From Acinetobacter rudis (GTDB taxonomy: Bacteria; Pseudomonadota; Gammaproteobacteria; Pseudomonadales; Moraxellaceae), in contig NZ_BBRX01000027.1 of assembly GCF_000829675.1 (NCBI RefSeq), positions 1 to 64,000 of the forward strand: a stretch of 64,000 bases of DNA, written 5' to 3'. How positions within the stretch are numbered: position 1 is the first letter of the stretch; every line of letters begins with the position of its first letter. The notes under the pieces were generated by a model. The model made no database searches. It saw only the letters and a program-made list of their open reading frames with translations, and was not told the DNA's origin. Shown here piece by piece: positions 39,989 through 49,453 of the stretch. The position numbers and the translations under genes are program-made.

Positions 39989-40243
39989 ATGCTGATTCTG
40001 ACCCGTCGTGTCGGAGAAACATTAATGATTGGGGATCAAGTCAGTGTAACTGTGCTTGGTGTTAAGGGTAATCAAGTTCGTATTGGTGTGAATGCACCAA
40101 AAGAAGTTTCTGTACACCGTGAAGAAATCTATCAACGAATTCAACACGAGCGTGCGATGCATGAGCACCTACAGCACCTTGATCAGGATTATCAACCTTC
40201 TTTTGAAGACGATAATTTCTCACAGAACAATTTCAATCGCTAA
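39989..40243 (+). CDS. csrA: Carbon storage regulator CsrA/RsmA with extended tail
   Basis: 84 residues. The first 50 or so are a standard Csr[16 protein letters not shown] at 1-15 and the RNA-binding [16 protein letters not shown] including the GxxR-type contact Arg. The polar tail from about residue 55 to 84 (rich in His, Gln, Asp, Asn and Phe) is much longer than the 61-residue E. coli protein; this extension is known for Moraxellaceae. It binds GGA motifs in mRNA leaders and controls translation globally. AAGGAGA lies before the ATG. A strong terminator follows, so it is expressed alone or with lysC read-through. Confidence 0.96.
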   Translation: MLILTRRVGETLMIGDQVSVTVLGVKGNQVRIGVNAPKEVSVHREEIYQRIQHERAMHEHLQHLDQDYQPSFEDDNFSQNNFNR

Positions 40244-40263
40244 GAATTCAATGTTCTCCACGA

Positions 40264-40297
40264 TTAAAGCGGCTTTATAGCCGCTTTAAACTTTTTT
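40264..40297 (+). terminator. Terminator of csrA
   Basis: TTAAAGCGGCT/AGCCGCTTTAA with a 4-base loop and a downstream T-run (CTTTTTT). Confidence 0.9.
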
Positions 40298-40316
40298 AAA
40301 GATCACTCTGTTGAAC

Positions 40317-40904
40317 TTACTGCCCTTTTTCAGCCTCTAGGGCTTTACGCACAGGTGCATAGCTACGACGATGCTCAGCAATCACACCATGCTCAGCAAT
40401 CGCTTCAAAATGCGCTTTAGTTGGGTAACCCTTATGTTTAGCAAATCCATAATCTGGATATAACTGATCAAGTTCAACCATTTGTTGATCGCGTGTTACT
40501 TTGGCCAATATACTGGCAGCACTGATCTCTGCATGACTCAAATCCCCTCCAACGATAGCTTCACAGTCAATACTTATGCCCTTGGGAATTTGATTACCAT
40601 CCACAATAACTTTGTTCGGCTGAATACTTAACCCCTCAACTGCACGGCGCATCGCAAGAAAAGTTGCTTGTAAAATATTATGCTCATCAATCTCTGTATG
40701 CGTCGCTTCAGCAATTGACCAAGCTAAAGCTTTTTCTTGAATTTCAATAAATAATTTTTCACGTTTTTTTGCGGTCAATTTCTTAGAATCTGTCAAACCT
40801 TCGATTGGTTGCAAAGGATCTAAAATAACAGCAGCTGCAACGACTGATCCAATCAGTGGACCACGTCCAGCCTCATCCACCCCTGCAATATAGATTTGCT
40901 TCAT
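40317..40904 (-). CDS. rnhB: Ribonuclease HII
   Basis: About 195 residues from the ATG at 40904 ([15 protein letters not shown]). An ATG seven codons upstream is possible, but this start fits the family better. It removes RNA from RNA-DNA hybrids and ribonucleotides from DNA. The acidic active site is present: Asp and Glu of [12 protein letters not shown], Asp of KVIVDGNQ and Asp of [10 protein letters not shown]. Also [12 protein letters not shown]-like segment [14 protein letters not shown]. It converges on csrA. Confidence 0.95.
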   Translation of the reverse strand: MKQIYIAGVDEAGRGPLIGSVVAAAVILDPLQPIEGLTDSKKLTAKKREKLFIEIQEKALAWSIAEATHTEIDEHNILQATFLAMRRAVEGLSIQPNKVIVDGNQIPKGISIDCEAIVGGDLSHAEISAASILAKVTRDQQMVELDQLYPDYGFAKHKGYPTKAHFEAIAEHGVIAEHRRSYAPVRKALEAEKGQ

Positions 40905-41153
40905 GTTTAATTTATATCTCACCATATTTTAAGCGAGGTATTTTAACACGAAGCACCAACGAACATGGCTAAAAAACCTTGAGAAAATCTAGGCTAAAGA
41001 CGTGGAGATCTACTTAGACTTCGTAGTTGCTGAAAAAATAATATCATCGTTGCAAAAATGAGTCTCATCGTTAACGATTTGCTTCTTTTTCAATACCGCA
41101 ACATTCTTTAAGATGCGACAAATGCAATTATTCATCATATGGACCTCAAAAGA

Positions 41154-41708
41154 ATGAATACAAAAACGCAATATTACACCCGTACAGCCCAATTCCTGCA
41201 CTGGATTATGGCGATTATTTTTATCGCCGCTTGGGTAATTGGGTTTTATAGTGGTAACTTTCTGAGTTACGACACTGATGGTAGTTTTAAAGGTGAAGTG
41301 ATTACCCTGCACAAAAACGTTGCTGTACTGATTATCTTTTTAGTCGTTGTACGTATTTTTTGGCGATACACCCATCCTGCTCCAGACCTACCAGCGACAA
41401 TGTCACCTTTAATGCAAAAATTAGCGCATTTAGGACATCTTATGCTTTATCTGATGTTACTTGCCTTACCAATCAGTGGCGCACTATTTAGCTGGAGTGC
41501 AGGACATCCTGTGCCGATTATCTATTTGACAGAATTTCCTCGTCTACTACAAGAAAACCCTGAAATCGTTGCAATTGTACGCCCACTACATGTATATCTT
41601 TCTTGGTTTGCGGGTCTATTGATTGCTGGACATGTATTGGTTGCATTAAAACATCATTTTATTGATAAAGACCATGTATTAAAAAGTATGATTGGACGTG
41701 ATCAATAA
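41154..41708 (+). CDS. Cytochrome b561 family protein
   Basis: 184 residues from the ATG at 41154 (MNTKTQYYTRTAQFLHWIMA). Four membrane helices, each contributing to a di-haem core. His ligands are expected in FLHWIMA, LHKNVAVL, LAHLGHLMLYLML and VALKHHF/GHVLVAL. Small inner membrane electron carrier, probably oxidising quinol (CybB-like superoxide:quinone class). No signal peptide. A perfect terminator follows. Confidence 0.92.
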   Translation: MNTKTQYYTRTAQFLHWIMAIIFIAAWVIGFYSGNFLSYDTDGSFKGEVITLHKNVAVLIIFLVVVRIFWRYTHPAPDLPATMSPLMQKLAHLGHLMLYLMLLALPISGALFSWSAGHPVPIIYLTEFPRLLQENPEIVAIVRPLHVYLSWFAGLLIAGHVLVALKHHFIDKDHVLKSMIGRDQ

Positions 41709-41795
41709 TAAATTTACTCAACCATGAATATTCATACATCTCGAGTAACCAGCTAGTTATAGCTTAAAAACTTATCCAAAACGTCAGTATTTTAA

Positions 41796-41848
41796 TTGAA
41801 TATAAAAAATCCCTCACCTTATCCAAGGGAGGGATTTTTTATATTCAA
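41796..41848. terminator. Strong bidirectional terminator after the cytochrome b gene
   Basis: 20-base perfect arms at 41796-41815 and 41829-41848 with core AAAAAATCCCTC/GAGGGATTTTTT and a 13-base loop. Confidence 0.9.
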
Positions 41849-41989
41849 CTTGCAGTGTGATCTGTAGTTATAAAAGTATTGATTTGATCAAATGGAGCTT
41901 TAAATAACCACATACTTTGCTTGTGTGTTTAGCAAAGCTAAGTTTCGCTCACTGGCTATGGCCAGCGAAGACAGAAAAAATAAAATATT

Positions 41990-42988
41990 TTACAACTGTT
42001 GAATCTTCTCAATCCATTTTGTCTTCTGATCACTATCGATGAACGATGCATTAAATGAGTTAATTGCCAACTGTTTAATTTCCTCATTTGACAGATTGAG
42101 TGCCTCAGCAATCGCAATAAAGTTGTCATTCATATACCCACCAAAATAGGATGGATCATCAGAGTTGACCATTACGCATAAGCCCTGTTGTAATAAACGC
42201 TGAATATTATGTTGCTGCATATCATCAACCACACATAATTTCAGATTACTTAAAGGACATACAGTTAAAGGCATCGCCTCAGCACGTAAACGTTCAAGTA
42301 ACACAGGATCTTCTTCTGAACGCACACCGTGATCGATTCGATTCACTTTTAACACATCCAAAGCCTGCCAAACATATTCTGCTGGGCCTTCTTCACCAGC
42401 ATGGGCAACCAATAAATAACCTTGCTGTGCTGCTTCTGCAAAGACACGTTCAAACTTTTCAGGTGGGTGGCCTAATTCACTCGAATCCAAACCAACGGCA
42501 ATAATATCGTCTTTAAATGCCTGAGCCTGAGCCAAAGTTTCAAATGCAGCTTCTTCGCTTAAGTGTCTTAAGAAACACATAATCAAATGTGAGCTTATAC
42601 CGAACTGAGTCTTTGCATCTGCACAAGCACGCATAAAACCATTGAAGAATGTCGCAAACGCAACACCACGCTCTGTATGCGTTTGTGGATCAAAGAAAAT
42701 TTCAGTATGGACCACCTGATCTTCATGACATTTTTTAAAATACGCCCAAGCTAAATCATAAAAGTCTTGCTCATGAATAAGTACCGCAGCACCAGCGTAA
42801 TAAATATCAAGGAAAGACTGTAAGTTATGAAAATTATATGCTTCTCTAATTTCCTCAATGCTTTTATAAGGAATAGCAATCTGATTGCGCTGCGCAATTT
42901 CAAACATCAACTCGGGTTCAAATGTGCCCTCGATATGGACATGTAACTCCGCCTTGGGTATGGCACGAATAAGCTCAAGTTGCTGCAT
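41990..42988 (-). CDS. add: Adenosine deaminase
   Basis: 332 residues. It deaminates adenosine to inosine for purine salvage; some Acinetobacter-type members prefer adenine, and this cannot be excluded. Zinc motif HVHIEG with His16 and His18, catalytic region [10 protein letters not shown] (His, Glu), [12 protein letters not shown] and metal Asp in [11 protein letters not shown]. Its neighbour is a purine permease on the same strand, so uptake and salvage are linked. Confidence 0.92.
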   Translation of the reverse strand: MQQLELIRAIPKAELHVHIEGTFEPELMFEIAQRNQIAIPYKSIEEIREAYNFHNLQSFLDIYYAGAAVLIHEQDFYDLAWAYFKKCHEDQVVHTEIFFDPQTHTERGVAFATFFNGFMRACADAKTQFGISSHLIMCFLRHLSEEAAFETLAQAQAFKDDIIAVGLDSSELGHPPEKFERVFAEAAQQGYLLVAHAGEEGPAEYVWQALDVLKVNRIDHGVRSEEDPVLLERLRAEAMPLTVCPLSNLKLCVVDDMQQHNIQRLLQQGLCVMVNSDDPSYFGGYMNDNFIAIAEALNLSNEEIKQLAINSFNASFIDSDQKTKWIEKIQQL

Positions 42989-43048
42989 GCAAACTCCGAA
43001 AAATAACTAAATGAATCAAAATATTAAAACTAGAAAATAGTACGAATT

Positions 43049-43078
43049 GGGCAGATATAAATCAGATTATATCTACCC
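43049..43078 (-). terminator. Hairpin downstream of the purine permease gene
   Basis: GGGCAGATATAA/TTATATCTACCC with a single wobble on the minus strand, 12 bases after the permease stop. No T-run, so termination is uncertain and it may protect the 3' end. Confidence 0.45.
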
Positions 43079-43090
43079 ATAGAAATATGT

Positions 43091-44410
43091 TTAACCACCA
43101 AATGCGATGAATTTTATAATCCAAAGTACCGCAATAATCCACACCATATAAGGTACAGTTGACGCTTTACCTGTACACAACTTAATCGCTGCATAACTGA
43201 TAAAACCCATTGCAATACCATCTGCAATAGAATAGGTAAATGGCATGAATACGATCGTTAAAAATGCAGGGGCTGCTTCTGTAATATCATCCCAATCAAT
43301 ATTGGTAATCCCCTGAATCATCAACACACCAATAAACATCAGCGCTGGTGCTGTAGCAAATGCTGGTACAGATTGGGCCAAGGGAGCAAGGAATAAACAA
43401 AGTAAGAAAAACAGTCCAACAAACACAGCAGTTAAGCCTGTACGTCCACCAGCCGCCACACCAGAAGATGACTCAATATAAGGTGTAGTCGAAGATGTAC
43501 CTAAAGCTGCACCTGCAACAATTGCTGTAGAATCTGCAAAGAGTGCTTTTTTCAAACGTGGTAATTTACCATCTTTTAATAATCCAGCGCGGTGTGAAAC
43601 ACCCACTAAAGTACCTGTTGAGTCGAATAAATCAACTAAGAAAAAAACAAAGATGACCCCGATCATACTGGCTTCAAATAAGCCAGCAAAGTCCATTTGC
43701 ATAAAGGTAGGAGCAAGAGATGGAACTTCACCAAAGATCCCTTTAAACTCATTAATCCCCATGAGTGTAGCAATTACGGTCAAGGCCAAGATACTGATAA
43801 TAATCGCACCACGCACTTTAAAATGATGCAATACAACGATCATAAAAAAGCCCAAAACGACCAACCAAACTGATGGTTGAGTAATGTCGCCTAAACCGAC
43901 AATAGTCGCTTCCTTATGCACAATGATCCCAGCATTTTTTAAACCAACCAGTGCTAGAAATAATCCAATACCACCGCCAATCGCAAACTTCAACGACATA
44001 GGAATCGCATTAACGATCGCTTCACGGATTTTGAACATACTGATGCTGATAAAAATCACACCTGAAACAAATACCGCAGCTAAAGCAGTTTGCCAAGGAA
44101 CACCCATTCCTTGACAGACACTAAAGGTAAAATAAGCATTTAAGCCCATACCAGGTGCTAGCGCGATTGGATAGTTTGCAATGAGCCCCATCACAAAACA
44201 ACCAATGGCAGCAGCCAAACACGTTGCGACGAATACTGCACCAAAGTCCATTTGTGTCAACGACAAAATACTCGGATTGACGATGACGATATAACACATG
44301 GTTAAAAATGTAGTAAAACCAGCAAGTAGTTCAGTTTTAAAATTAGTATTATTCTCACTGAGTTTAAATAAGCGTTCTAACAAATTCGGTGCTGAATTTG
44401 GATGTGCCAT
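43091..44410 (-). CDS. NCS2-family purine permease (guanine/hypoxanthine/adenine type)
   Basis: 439 residues, 13-14 membrane helices. AzgA/PbuG branch: GFTTFLTMCYIVIVNPSILS at the start and GTSSTTPYIESSSGVAAGGR, the substrate-binding signature, in the second half. Proton symporter for purine bases. Pairs functionally with the adenosine deaminase gene downstream. No purine riboswitch signature was seen in its leader (44411-44540). Confidence 0.92.
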   Translation of the reverse strand: MAHPNSAPNLLERLFKLSENNTNFKTELLAGFTTFLTMCYIVIVNPSILSLTQMDFGAVFVATCLAAAIGCFVMGLIANYPIALAPGMGLNAYFTFSVCQGMGVPWQTALAAVFVSGVIFISISMFKIREAIVNAIPMSLKFAIGGGIGLFLALVGLKNAGIIVHKEATIVGLGDITQPSVWLVVLGFFMIVVLHHFKVRGAIIISILALTVIATLMGINEFKGIFGEVPSLAPTFMQMDFAGLFEASMIGVIFVFFLVDLFDSTGTLVGVSHRAGLLKDGKLPRLKKALFADSTAIVAGAALGTSSTTPYIESSSGVAAGGRTGLTAVFVGLFFLLCLFLAPLAQSVPAFATAPALMFIGVLMIQGITNIDWDDITEAAPAFLTIVFMPFTYSIADGIAMGFISYAAIKLCTGKASTVPYMVWIIAVLWIIKFIAFGG

Positions 44411-44866
44411 GGCTGAGCTCCTGTGAACGTTGAGCTATAAAATAGAAAATCTAAACAACATAAAACACGTTGCTATTAAATTGTTTTATATACACAAAAC
44501 GTACTAGGACATTCAATTTTCCAACTTAAGATGAAACTAAAAAAAGCTGCTTATTTAGGCAGCTTTTTCATATATAACCTTAAATCTTGCGTTAAAGACT
44601 GTGCACGGCTTCGATTTTAAAACGCGATAATTATAGCACAGTACACTATAAAATAAATCTATCTGGCCTACCGTCAATCTTGATTGCTCAGTCAGTTACC
44701 TACCTGCTTAAAACTAGAACCACGGTTCACTCACCTCTTGACGTACCAATGAGTCTGTTTAATTCATTCAGAAAGATTAAGTACGCTTTATTCTACTGAT
44801 CACTAAAATTATTTTTTATAGATGCGCATACATAAACTATATAACGATCTTCTCAATTTATGCTCA
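44411..44866. other. Intergenic region upstream of the purine permease
   Basis: About 456 bases without a gene. Contains the hairpin at 44541-44568. I see no riboswitch consensus. Confidence 0.5.
44541..44568. terminator. Bidirectional terminator hairpin
   Basis: AAAAAGCTGC/GCAGCTTTTT with an 8-base loop. It could end transcripts coming from the gene at 44867-45436, 300 bases upstream on the minus strand. Confidence 0.75.
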
Positions 44867-45436
44867 CTATTTATGAGTATAATCGAGTGCTTTAATGATT
44901 ACATTTTTGGGAAAGTTTGGAAAAAATTCATTCAAATCTTTTTCACTCATTTTTTCATTAACTAAAAATAAGCGCCAATTCTGATTGGTAAGTAGCCTTA
45001 TAGCAATATATGTGCTTTCAAAGCCTTCACCATTGATTTTCTTATTGGGCACAAATTGGACATTAAAAATACATAATTCTTTCTGGCCCAAACGAAAGTT
45101 CTGATCCGTATTTTTTATTACCAATTCAAATTTAAACTGCTGTCCATGAAAAAAATCAAAACTCTCTTTTAACCTTGAGTAATATTCATCCTCATCACTC
45201 CATCGACCGTCCATATATTTTTGCTGAGGATGACTACGCTTAAATAACTCGTCATATTCAAATTGCTTAGTGTGAACAATCAACTCTTCAAAAGTACCAT
45301 GATCAAATATCTCTTTCTCTTTTAAAACTATTTCTTGGATTTTATTAAAATCTTGTTTACAACGTAAGGGTTGTGCATAACTAAGGCTCGATGCAATCAT
45401 CAAGATACACCCCATCAAGATTGTCTTAAAATGCAC
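44867..45436 (-). CDS. Secreted protein of unknown function
   Basis: 189 residues. Signal peptide MHFKTILMGCILMIASSLSYA with probable cleavage before QPLRC. The mature part, about 168 residues, is polar with alternating charged helices and beta strands and no recognised motif. Probably periplasmic. It is followed only by non-coding DNA; the gene at 45544 is in the same direction upstream with a gap of about 107 bases. Confidence 0.75.
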   Translation of the reverse strand: MHFKTILMGCILMIASSLSYAQPLRCKQDFNKIQEIVLKEKEIFDHGTFEELIVHTKQFEYDELFKRSHPQQKYMDGRWSDEDEYYSRLKESFDFFHGQQFKFELVIKNTDQNFRLGQKELCIFNVQFVPNKKINGEGFESTYIAIRLLTNQNWRLFLVNEKMSEKDLNEFFPNFPKNVIIKALDYTHK

Positions 45437-45543
45437 AGCAATCCCTCTTTGACAAATTTGTTCAATATGATTGAGTCAATCCAATGACATTCGATCTATT
45501 CTCAAATTGAACCAAGCACAAATCCTATTAAATTTAAGCCATT

Positions 45544-46080
45544 TTAAACAGCCTTGCGTATCGCCTTAACTTCATTTAAAGCAATTTGCATATTTTGCAA
45601 AATGTATTGATGAATTTCATCACATTTTGCGTATATTTCATTTATGGAGCTTAAGCGGTCTAGTTCCTGATATAAACGTGAAATGCGATGTTCATAATGT
45701 GCAGCATTTTGTATTTTAGAAGTATCATATTGGATATCTAAAATTTGCAATGTCGACAATGCATCGTTATAGCTATGAATTTTATTTTCAATTGACTTAT
45801 ATCGGAACTTGTTTTTAAAACGATCCAAATACAATAAAAATGGCCAACGTAGAAATTTATTCTTGGCTTGATATTGCTTTACATGCTCCATTTCAATTTC
45901 AATCAATGCCAGCTCTAAACTAAAATAAGCATTGAGTGCAACCTCAAACTCAAAAATCTGGTCTAAGATCAGTGTATAGTTCTGTTGTTTTTTCCAGTTT
46001 TTCCATGCGACAAAAGCAACAATAAATGCTGCAATTGTACAAAGGTCAACGATCAGCGTAAATATATCTTCATATGACAT
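45544..46080 (-). CDS. Membrane-anchored coiled-coil protein, unknown
   Basis: 178 residues. One N-terminal membrane helix (IFTLIVDLCTIAAFIVAFVAW), then a long, largely helical cytoplasmic region with charged heptad-like spacing (YEHRISRLYQELDRLSSINEIY). No family recognised. It stands alone between a secreted protein gene and tRNA-Val. Confidence 0.7.
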   Translation of the reverse strand: MSYEDIFTLIVDLCTIAAFIVAFVAWKNWKKQQNYTLILDQIFEFEVALNAYFSLELALIEIEMEHVKQYQAKNKFLRWPFLLYLDRFKNKFRYKSIENKIHSYNDALSTLQILDIQYDTSKIQNAAHYEHRISRLYQELDRLSSINEIYAKCDEIHQYILQNMQIALNEVKAIRKAV

Positions 46081-46290
46081 AATACATAAACTAATTTATT
46101 GGTTATCAAGAGTTTAGTTTAAGTTGTAATTTATGCAAGATGAAATATCCCATTGCACTTTAACAGTCAGATCAAAAGTCCATTAAATCAAATCCTGCTC
46201 AAAAATCCACCAATAAACTGACTGAGTTTTAGAAGCACACTCATTTTTGTTTAAAGAATCAGCGTATAACTTCATTTTTTTTAAAAGCTC

Positions 46291-46319
46291 TTGTCAACCC
46301 ATTAAAAACTCACTATTAT
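46291..46319 (+). promoter_or_regulatory. Promoter of tRNA-Val
   Basis: TTGTCA, exactly 17 bases, TATTAT; transcription would begin a few bases before the tRNA at 46331. Confidence 0.8.
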
Positions 46320-46330
46320 GCATCCCACTT

Positions 46331-46407
<77 letters not shown>

Positions 46408-46432
46408 AATTTTGTTGTTCAATCAACATATC

Positions 46433-46460
46433 AAAGCTCACTTTTAAAGTGGGCTTTTTT
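46433..46460 (+). terminator. Terminator of tRNA-Val
   Basis: AAAGCTCACTT and AAGTGGGCTTT pair around a short loop and are followed by T6. Confidence 0.8.
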
Positions 46461-46727
46461 ATTAGGGGTATTTTGGGGTTTATTCAGGAAATTAAGTCGC
46501 TCCTATATGTTGATATAGTGGTAGGTATGAGTTTAATGACCGATAAAGAATCTATCCACTGGCCCTCTTGTGGTAACCTACCCAATATTTTTCTTAAATT
46601 AAAATTAATCGATATAAATTAACCATGCTACTCAATTTTGGTGGAGATTACGTCTGCTAAAATAAATTAACACAATGTTTTATATTAATTTATTTAAACC
46701 ACGAAACATAACAATTTATAAGATCTC
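46461..46727. other. Non-coding stretch beside tRNA-Val
   Basis: An open frame through here (ending near 46622) has a CPSCG-like WPSCGN tract but no start signal or family; I do not consider it a gene. No integrase and no repeat of the tRNA end was found by eye. Confidence 0.4.
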
Positions 46728-47444
46728 TTAATTTTGTCTCAATAAATTTAGTCTTTCCTGAGCAGCGACATTCCCTTGATTATTCGATTTCTGAAACCAA
46801 AATTTTGCTTTCTCAATATCCTTTTTCACCCCTATACCCTCTGCATACACACTCCCTAATAGATACTGTCCATCGGCATCACCTTGTTGAGCCGCCATAT
46901 TATATAACTCCAATGCTTTAGTAATACTTACAGAAACCCCATAACCATTTAAGTACATACTACCTAAATTTACTTGTGCTGGAGCATACCCCTGATCTGC
47001 AGACAGCTTATATAACCTCACAGCTTCACTATAATTTCTTTGTATATTGCCAGTGCCTTCTCTATAAAAATTAGCGAGGTTATTTAATGCCATTTTATTA
47101 TTTTTTTCAGTTGATTTTTTATACCAATAATAAGATTTTTCAAAATTATTAAAACTCTCATATTCTTTTTCAGAGTAAATGACACCTAAATTATATTGTG
47201 CATCAGAATCACCAGCCTCCGCTGCCTTAGTAATCCAGTAAATAGCTTTATTTATATCTTTAGCTACACCAATACCTTGAAGATATAAAATGCCCAAATT
47301 ATACTGCGAAAGAACATGACCGTTTGATGCTTCTTTCTCAATTACGTCTATGTTTGGAGTACTATCATTTATTTGTGATGATTCTGAGCATAATGATAAC
47401 CATAAACTATTTAATAATAAAATTGAAATTAATATTTTTTTCAT
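46728..47444 (-). CDS. Secreted SEL1-repeat protein
   Basis: 238 residues. Signal peptide MKKILISILLLNSLWLSLC; a Cys at 19 could be a lipid site, but the residue before it (Leu) is unusual for a lipobox. The mature part consists of five SEL1 repeats, each with the form A-x-x-G-x-x-x-A-Q-Y-N-L-G-x-x-Y (SQYNLGILYLQGIGVAKD, AQYNLGVIYSE, ALNNLANFYREGTG, AQVNLGSMYLNGYGV, GQYLLGSVYAEGIGV). SEL1 arrays are protein-binding scaffolds. It is the last of the minus-strand repeat-protein genes in the accessory stretch. Downstream-of-toxin position suggests an immunity role, which is inference. Confidence 0.85.
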   Translation of the reverse strand: MKKILISILLLNSLWLSLCSESSQINDSTPNIDVIEKEASNGHVLSQYNLGILYLQGIGVAKDINKAIYWITKAAEAGDSDAQYNLGVIYSEKEYESFNNFEKSYYWYKKSTEKNNKMALNNLANFYREGTGNIQRNYSEAVRLYKLSADQGYAPAQVNLGSMYLNGYGVSVSITKALELYNMAAQQGDADGQYLLGSVYAEGIGVKKDIEKAKFWFQKSNNQGNVAAQERLNLLRQN

Positions 47445-47643
47445 AATTTTATAACCCTTGGTTCAGTAAATGATAATAATAGTATCCAAATCTTAAGAAT
47501 ACCTCAGATGACACTCCTTTCATAGGTTCTTTGAAATCTCTTACTGACTTTCTATCTTATTAAACATTCAACTCAACTGCCTTATTTGACTGCGAAAAAC
47601 CTGAAGATCATCATGTATATTTTGATTATCATCACAATTAACT

Positions 47644-47671
47644 CACCAATATTTAATTAAATATTGGTGAA
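47644..47671. repeat. Perfect 28-base palindrome
   Basis: TCACCAATATTTAA followed by its exact reverse complement, with no spacer. No T-run on either side. Function unknown. Confidence 0.6.
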
Positions 47672-47900
47672 TCAAAATCTCTTTTAAAATTCAAAATATT
47701 ATGTTTTATTATGCATTTGTAGGTCTAATCATGCACAAATCATAAAGAATATGGATTTTATCAAATTTGTTATAAATGAAAGGACTAAAACAATAGGATT
47801 TGTGAAAGTAACAGCTTTCTATTTCTAAAATAACATTGAATCATTGCCAAAAAAACCTGCAAAAAATTTATAATATATTTTTTAACGATACCTCTCTATG

Positions 47901-48057
47901 TGTTATGTTTGCAGAATTAGCCATCTCACACTCCATAAATCATAAACAGCTTCCATAGTACCTGTTCGTAATCCATCTCAATTAATATATCTACAATCCA
48001 CCATGTTATATGTTTGAGAATTACCACCTATAACCATACTCCTTCTACTGTTTTTAA
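47901..48057 (-). pseudogene. Stop-interrupted coding relic, possibly a toxin C-terminus
   Basis: On the minus strand one frame reads MVIGGNSQTYNMVDCRYIN, stop, DGLRTGTMEAVYDLW, then SVRWLILQT and stop. The segments before and after the stop fit together as one protein. Patterns like GT-x-EA-x-YD are common at the ends of polymorphic toxin domains, but I cannot name the family. It lies 450 bases upstream of the SEL1 gene at 46728-47444 on the same strand. Confidence 0.4.
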
Positions 48058-48284
48058 TAATGCTTAAGATATAATGCATCAAACTATTAGTCGACAAGCT
48101 TTGTTCCAGAAACTTTCTGAATCTATTAAATAAGATTCATGCGTGGTGGTTCAAAATTAACTTACAGGAATGAATAATCTCAATGCCCAAGTTATATCTT
48201 GAAGTTAAATAGTGTAGAAAATCTTTGACGTTTAAGTCTATGTACATAAAAGCCGCTATAAATTAATCTAAATAATTAACAATA

Positions 48285-49160
48285 TTAACTTTTATTAGGC
48301 CAATTTATTAAAACCCTCTCACTATACCAATCACCTGCATCTGCACCTTTTTTATATAATTCATATGCCTTTTTCTCATCTTTAAATTCATTATCCAACA
48401 TATAAAAATCAGCCAGCCAAGAAAAACGATCTTTGTTTGATGATGTATCAACCAAATTTTCTAAAATATCTTTAGACCGTTTTGAATTATAACCATTATA
48501 ATTTTTATAATATGCATATAGCTTACTTAGTGCCAAATCTTTATACTCACTATATTCTTTATCATCTATTCTATTTAAATTATCCATTGCCGACTCATAA
48601 TAACCTTGTTCTGCCAAAGCTATACTTTTATAGTAATAACCCAAATTATGACCATGTTTAATTGCATAGTCTGAATAGTATATTGATTTACTTAAATCTA
48701 TATACTTATCTTCAAATAAATAGATATAAGACAATAAAGATGCAGCATAATAATTGCCTTTATCCAAACTTTTATTTAAAAGCTCGATTGCTTTCTCTAA
48801 GTTTTTGTAATGATAATTATAAGTATAGATCTCACCTAGCCTCTCGTAAGCTATAGGATCGTCACCATCAATTGCAATATTTAGATAATAAATAGCCTCC
48901 TCAATGTAATTATTCATTAATAAAACGCCACCAGTTACAGAGTAATCTTGAATTTTAAATACTTTTTCATTTTCTTTTATTAAGGTAAGGGCATCCTTAT
49001 CTCTTTTACATCTAAATAGATCATTTAAAAGATAACCATTTAATATATACTTCTCACTATCATCCTTACAGGTTTTTAATACATCCAAATTAATTTCATT
49101 ATGCTTTGAACAAGCTAAAAGTAAGGGTAACAAAAATAAGATAAAAATTTTATGGGTCAT
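48285..49160 (-). CDS. TPR/SEL1-like repeat lipoprotein
   Basis: 291 residues. Lipoprotein signal MTHKIFILFLLPLLLAC with lipobox LLAC (Cys17). Then about six helical repeats: YLNIAIDGDDPIAYERLGEIY, EKAIELLNKSLDKGNYYAASLL, ESAMDNLNRIDDKEYSEYKDLA and others; the last, KKAYELYKKGADAGDWYSE, is SEL1-like. Same architecture as 51607-52446 and probably paralogous. Lipid-anchored in the periplasm; partner unknown. Confidence 0.85.
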   Translation of the reverse strand: MTHKIFILFLLPLLLACSKHNEINLDVLKTCKDDSEKYILNGYLLNDLFRCKRDKDALTLIKENEKVFKIQDYSVTGGVLLMNNYIEEAIYYLNIAIDGDDPIAYERLGEIYTYNYHYKNLEKAIELLNKSLDKGNYYAASLLSYIYLFEDKYIDLSKSIYYSDYAIKHGHNLGYYYKSIALAEQGYYESAMDNLNRIDDKEYSEYKDLALSKLYAYYKNYNGYNSKRSKDILENLVDTSSNKDRFSWLADFYMLDNEFKDEKKAYELYKKGADAGDWYSERVLINWPNKS

Positions 49161-49453
49161 TTAAATTTCCAAATGTTCTACATTGTCTAGGTATTGTTGA
49201 AACCAAGATGCGATGCATCAACCTTGCAAACTAATGTTTCACAGATAATAAACTTCTTACTTGAATTTTCAAAGGCAGATGCAAGTCATCACTCTAAAAA
49301 CTAACGAAGTCATATTAATTGAGCACCAAGCTACAGAGATGCTCAAACTTATAGTTGAATATTTTATATTCTTATCGATCTATAGATATTTATCTCTATC
49401 TTAACTTACACAAAATTATTTGCGGAGCTATTTATAATTTTATAAAATATTTT
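49161..49453. other. Intergenic stretch
   Basis: About 293 bases; nothing recognisable on either strand. Confidence 0.4.

Larger units (their letters stand above)
47445..48284. other. 840-base gene-free stretch with toxin-like relic and palindrome
   Basis: Contains a perfect 28-base palindrome at 47644-47671 and a stop-interrupted coding relic at 47901-48057. The rest is AT-rich with many stops in all frames. Confidence 0.5.

Noticed and set aside
41010-41312. Minus-strand open frame of 100 codons upstream of the cytochrome b gene
   Set aside because: Overlaps the cytochrome b561 coding region antisense; no ribosome site or family.
44411-44540. Purine riboswitch before the NCS2 permease
   Set aside because: The conserved loop sequences of the purine aptamer are not present on the permease strand.
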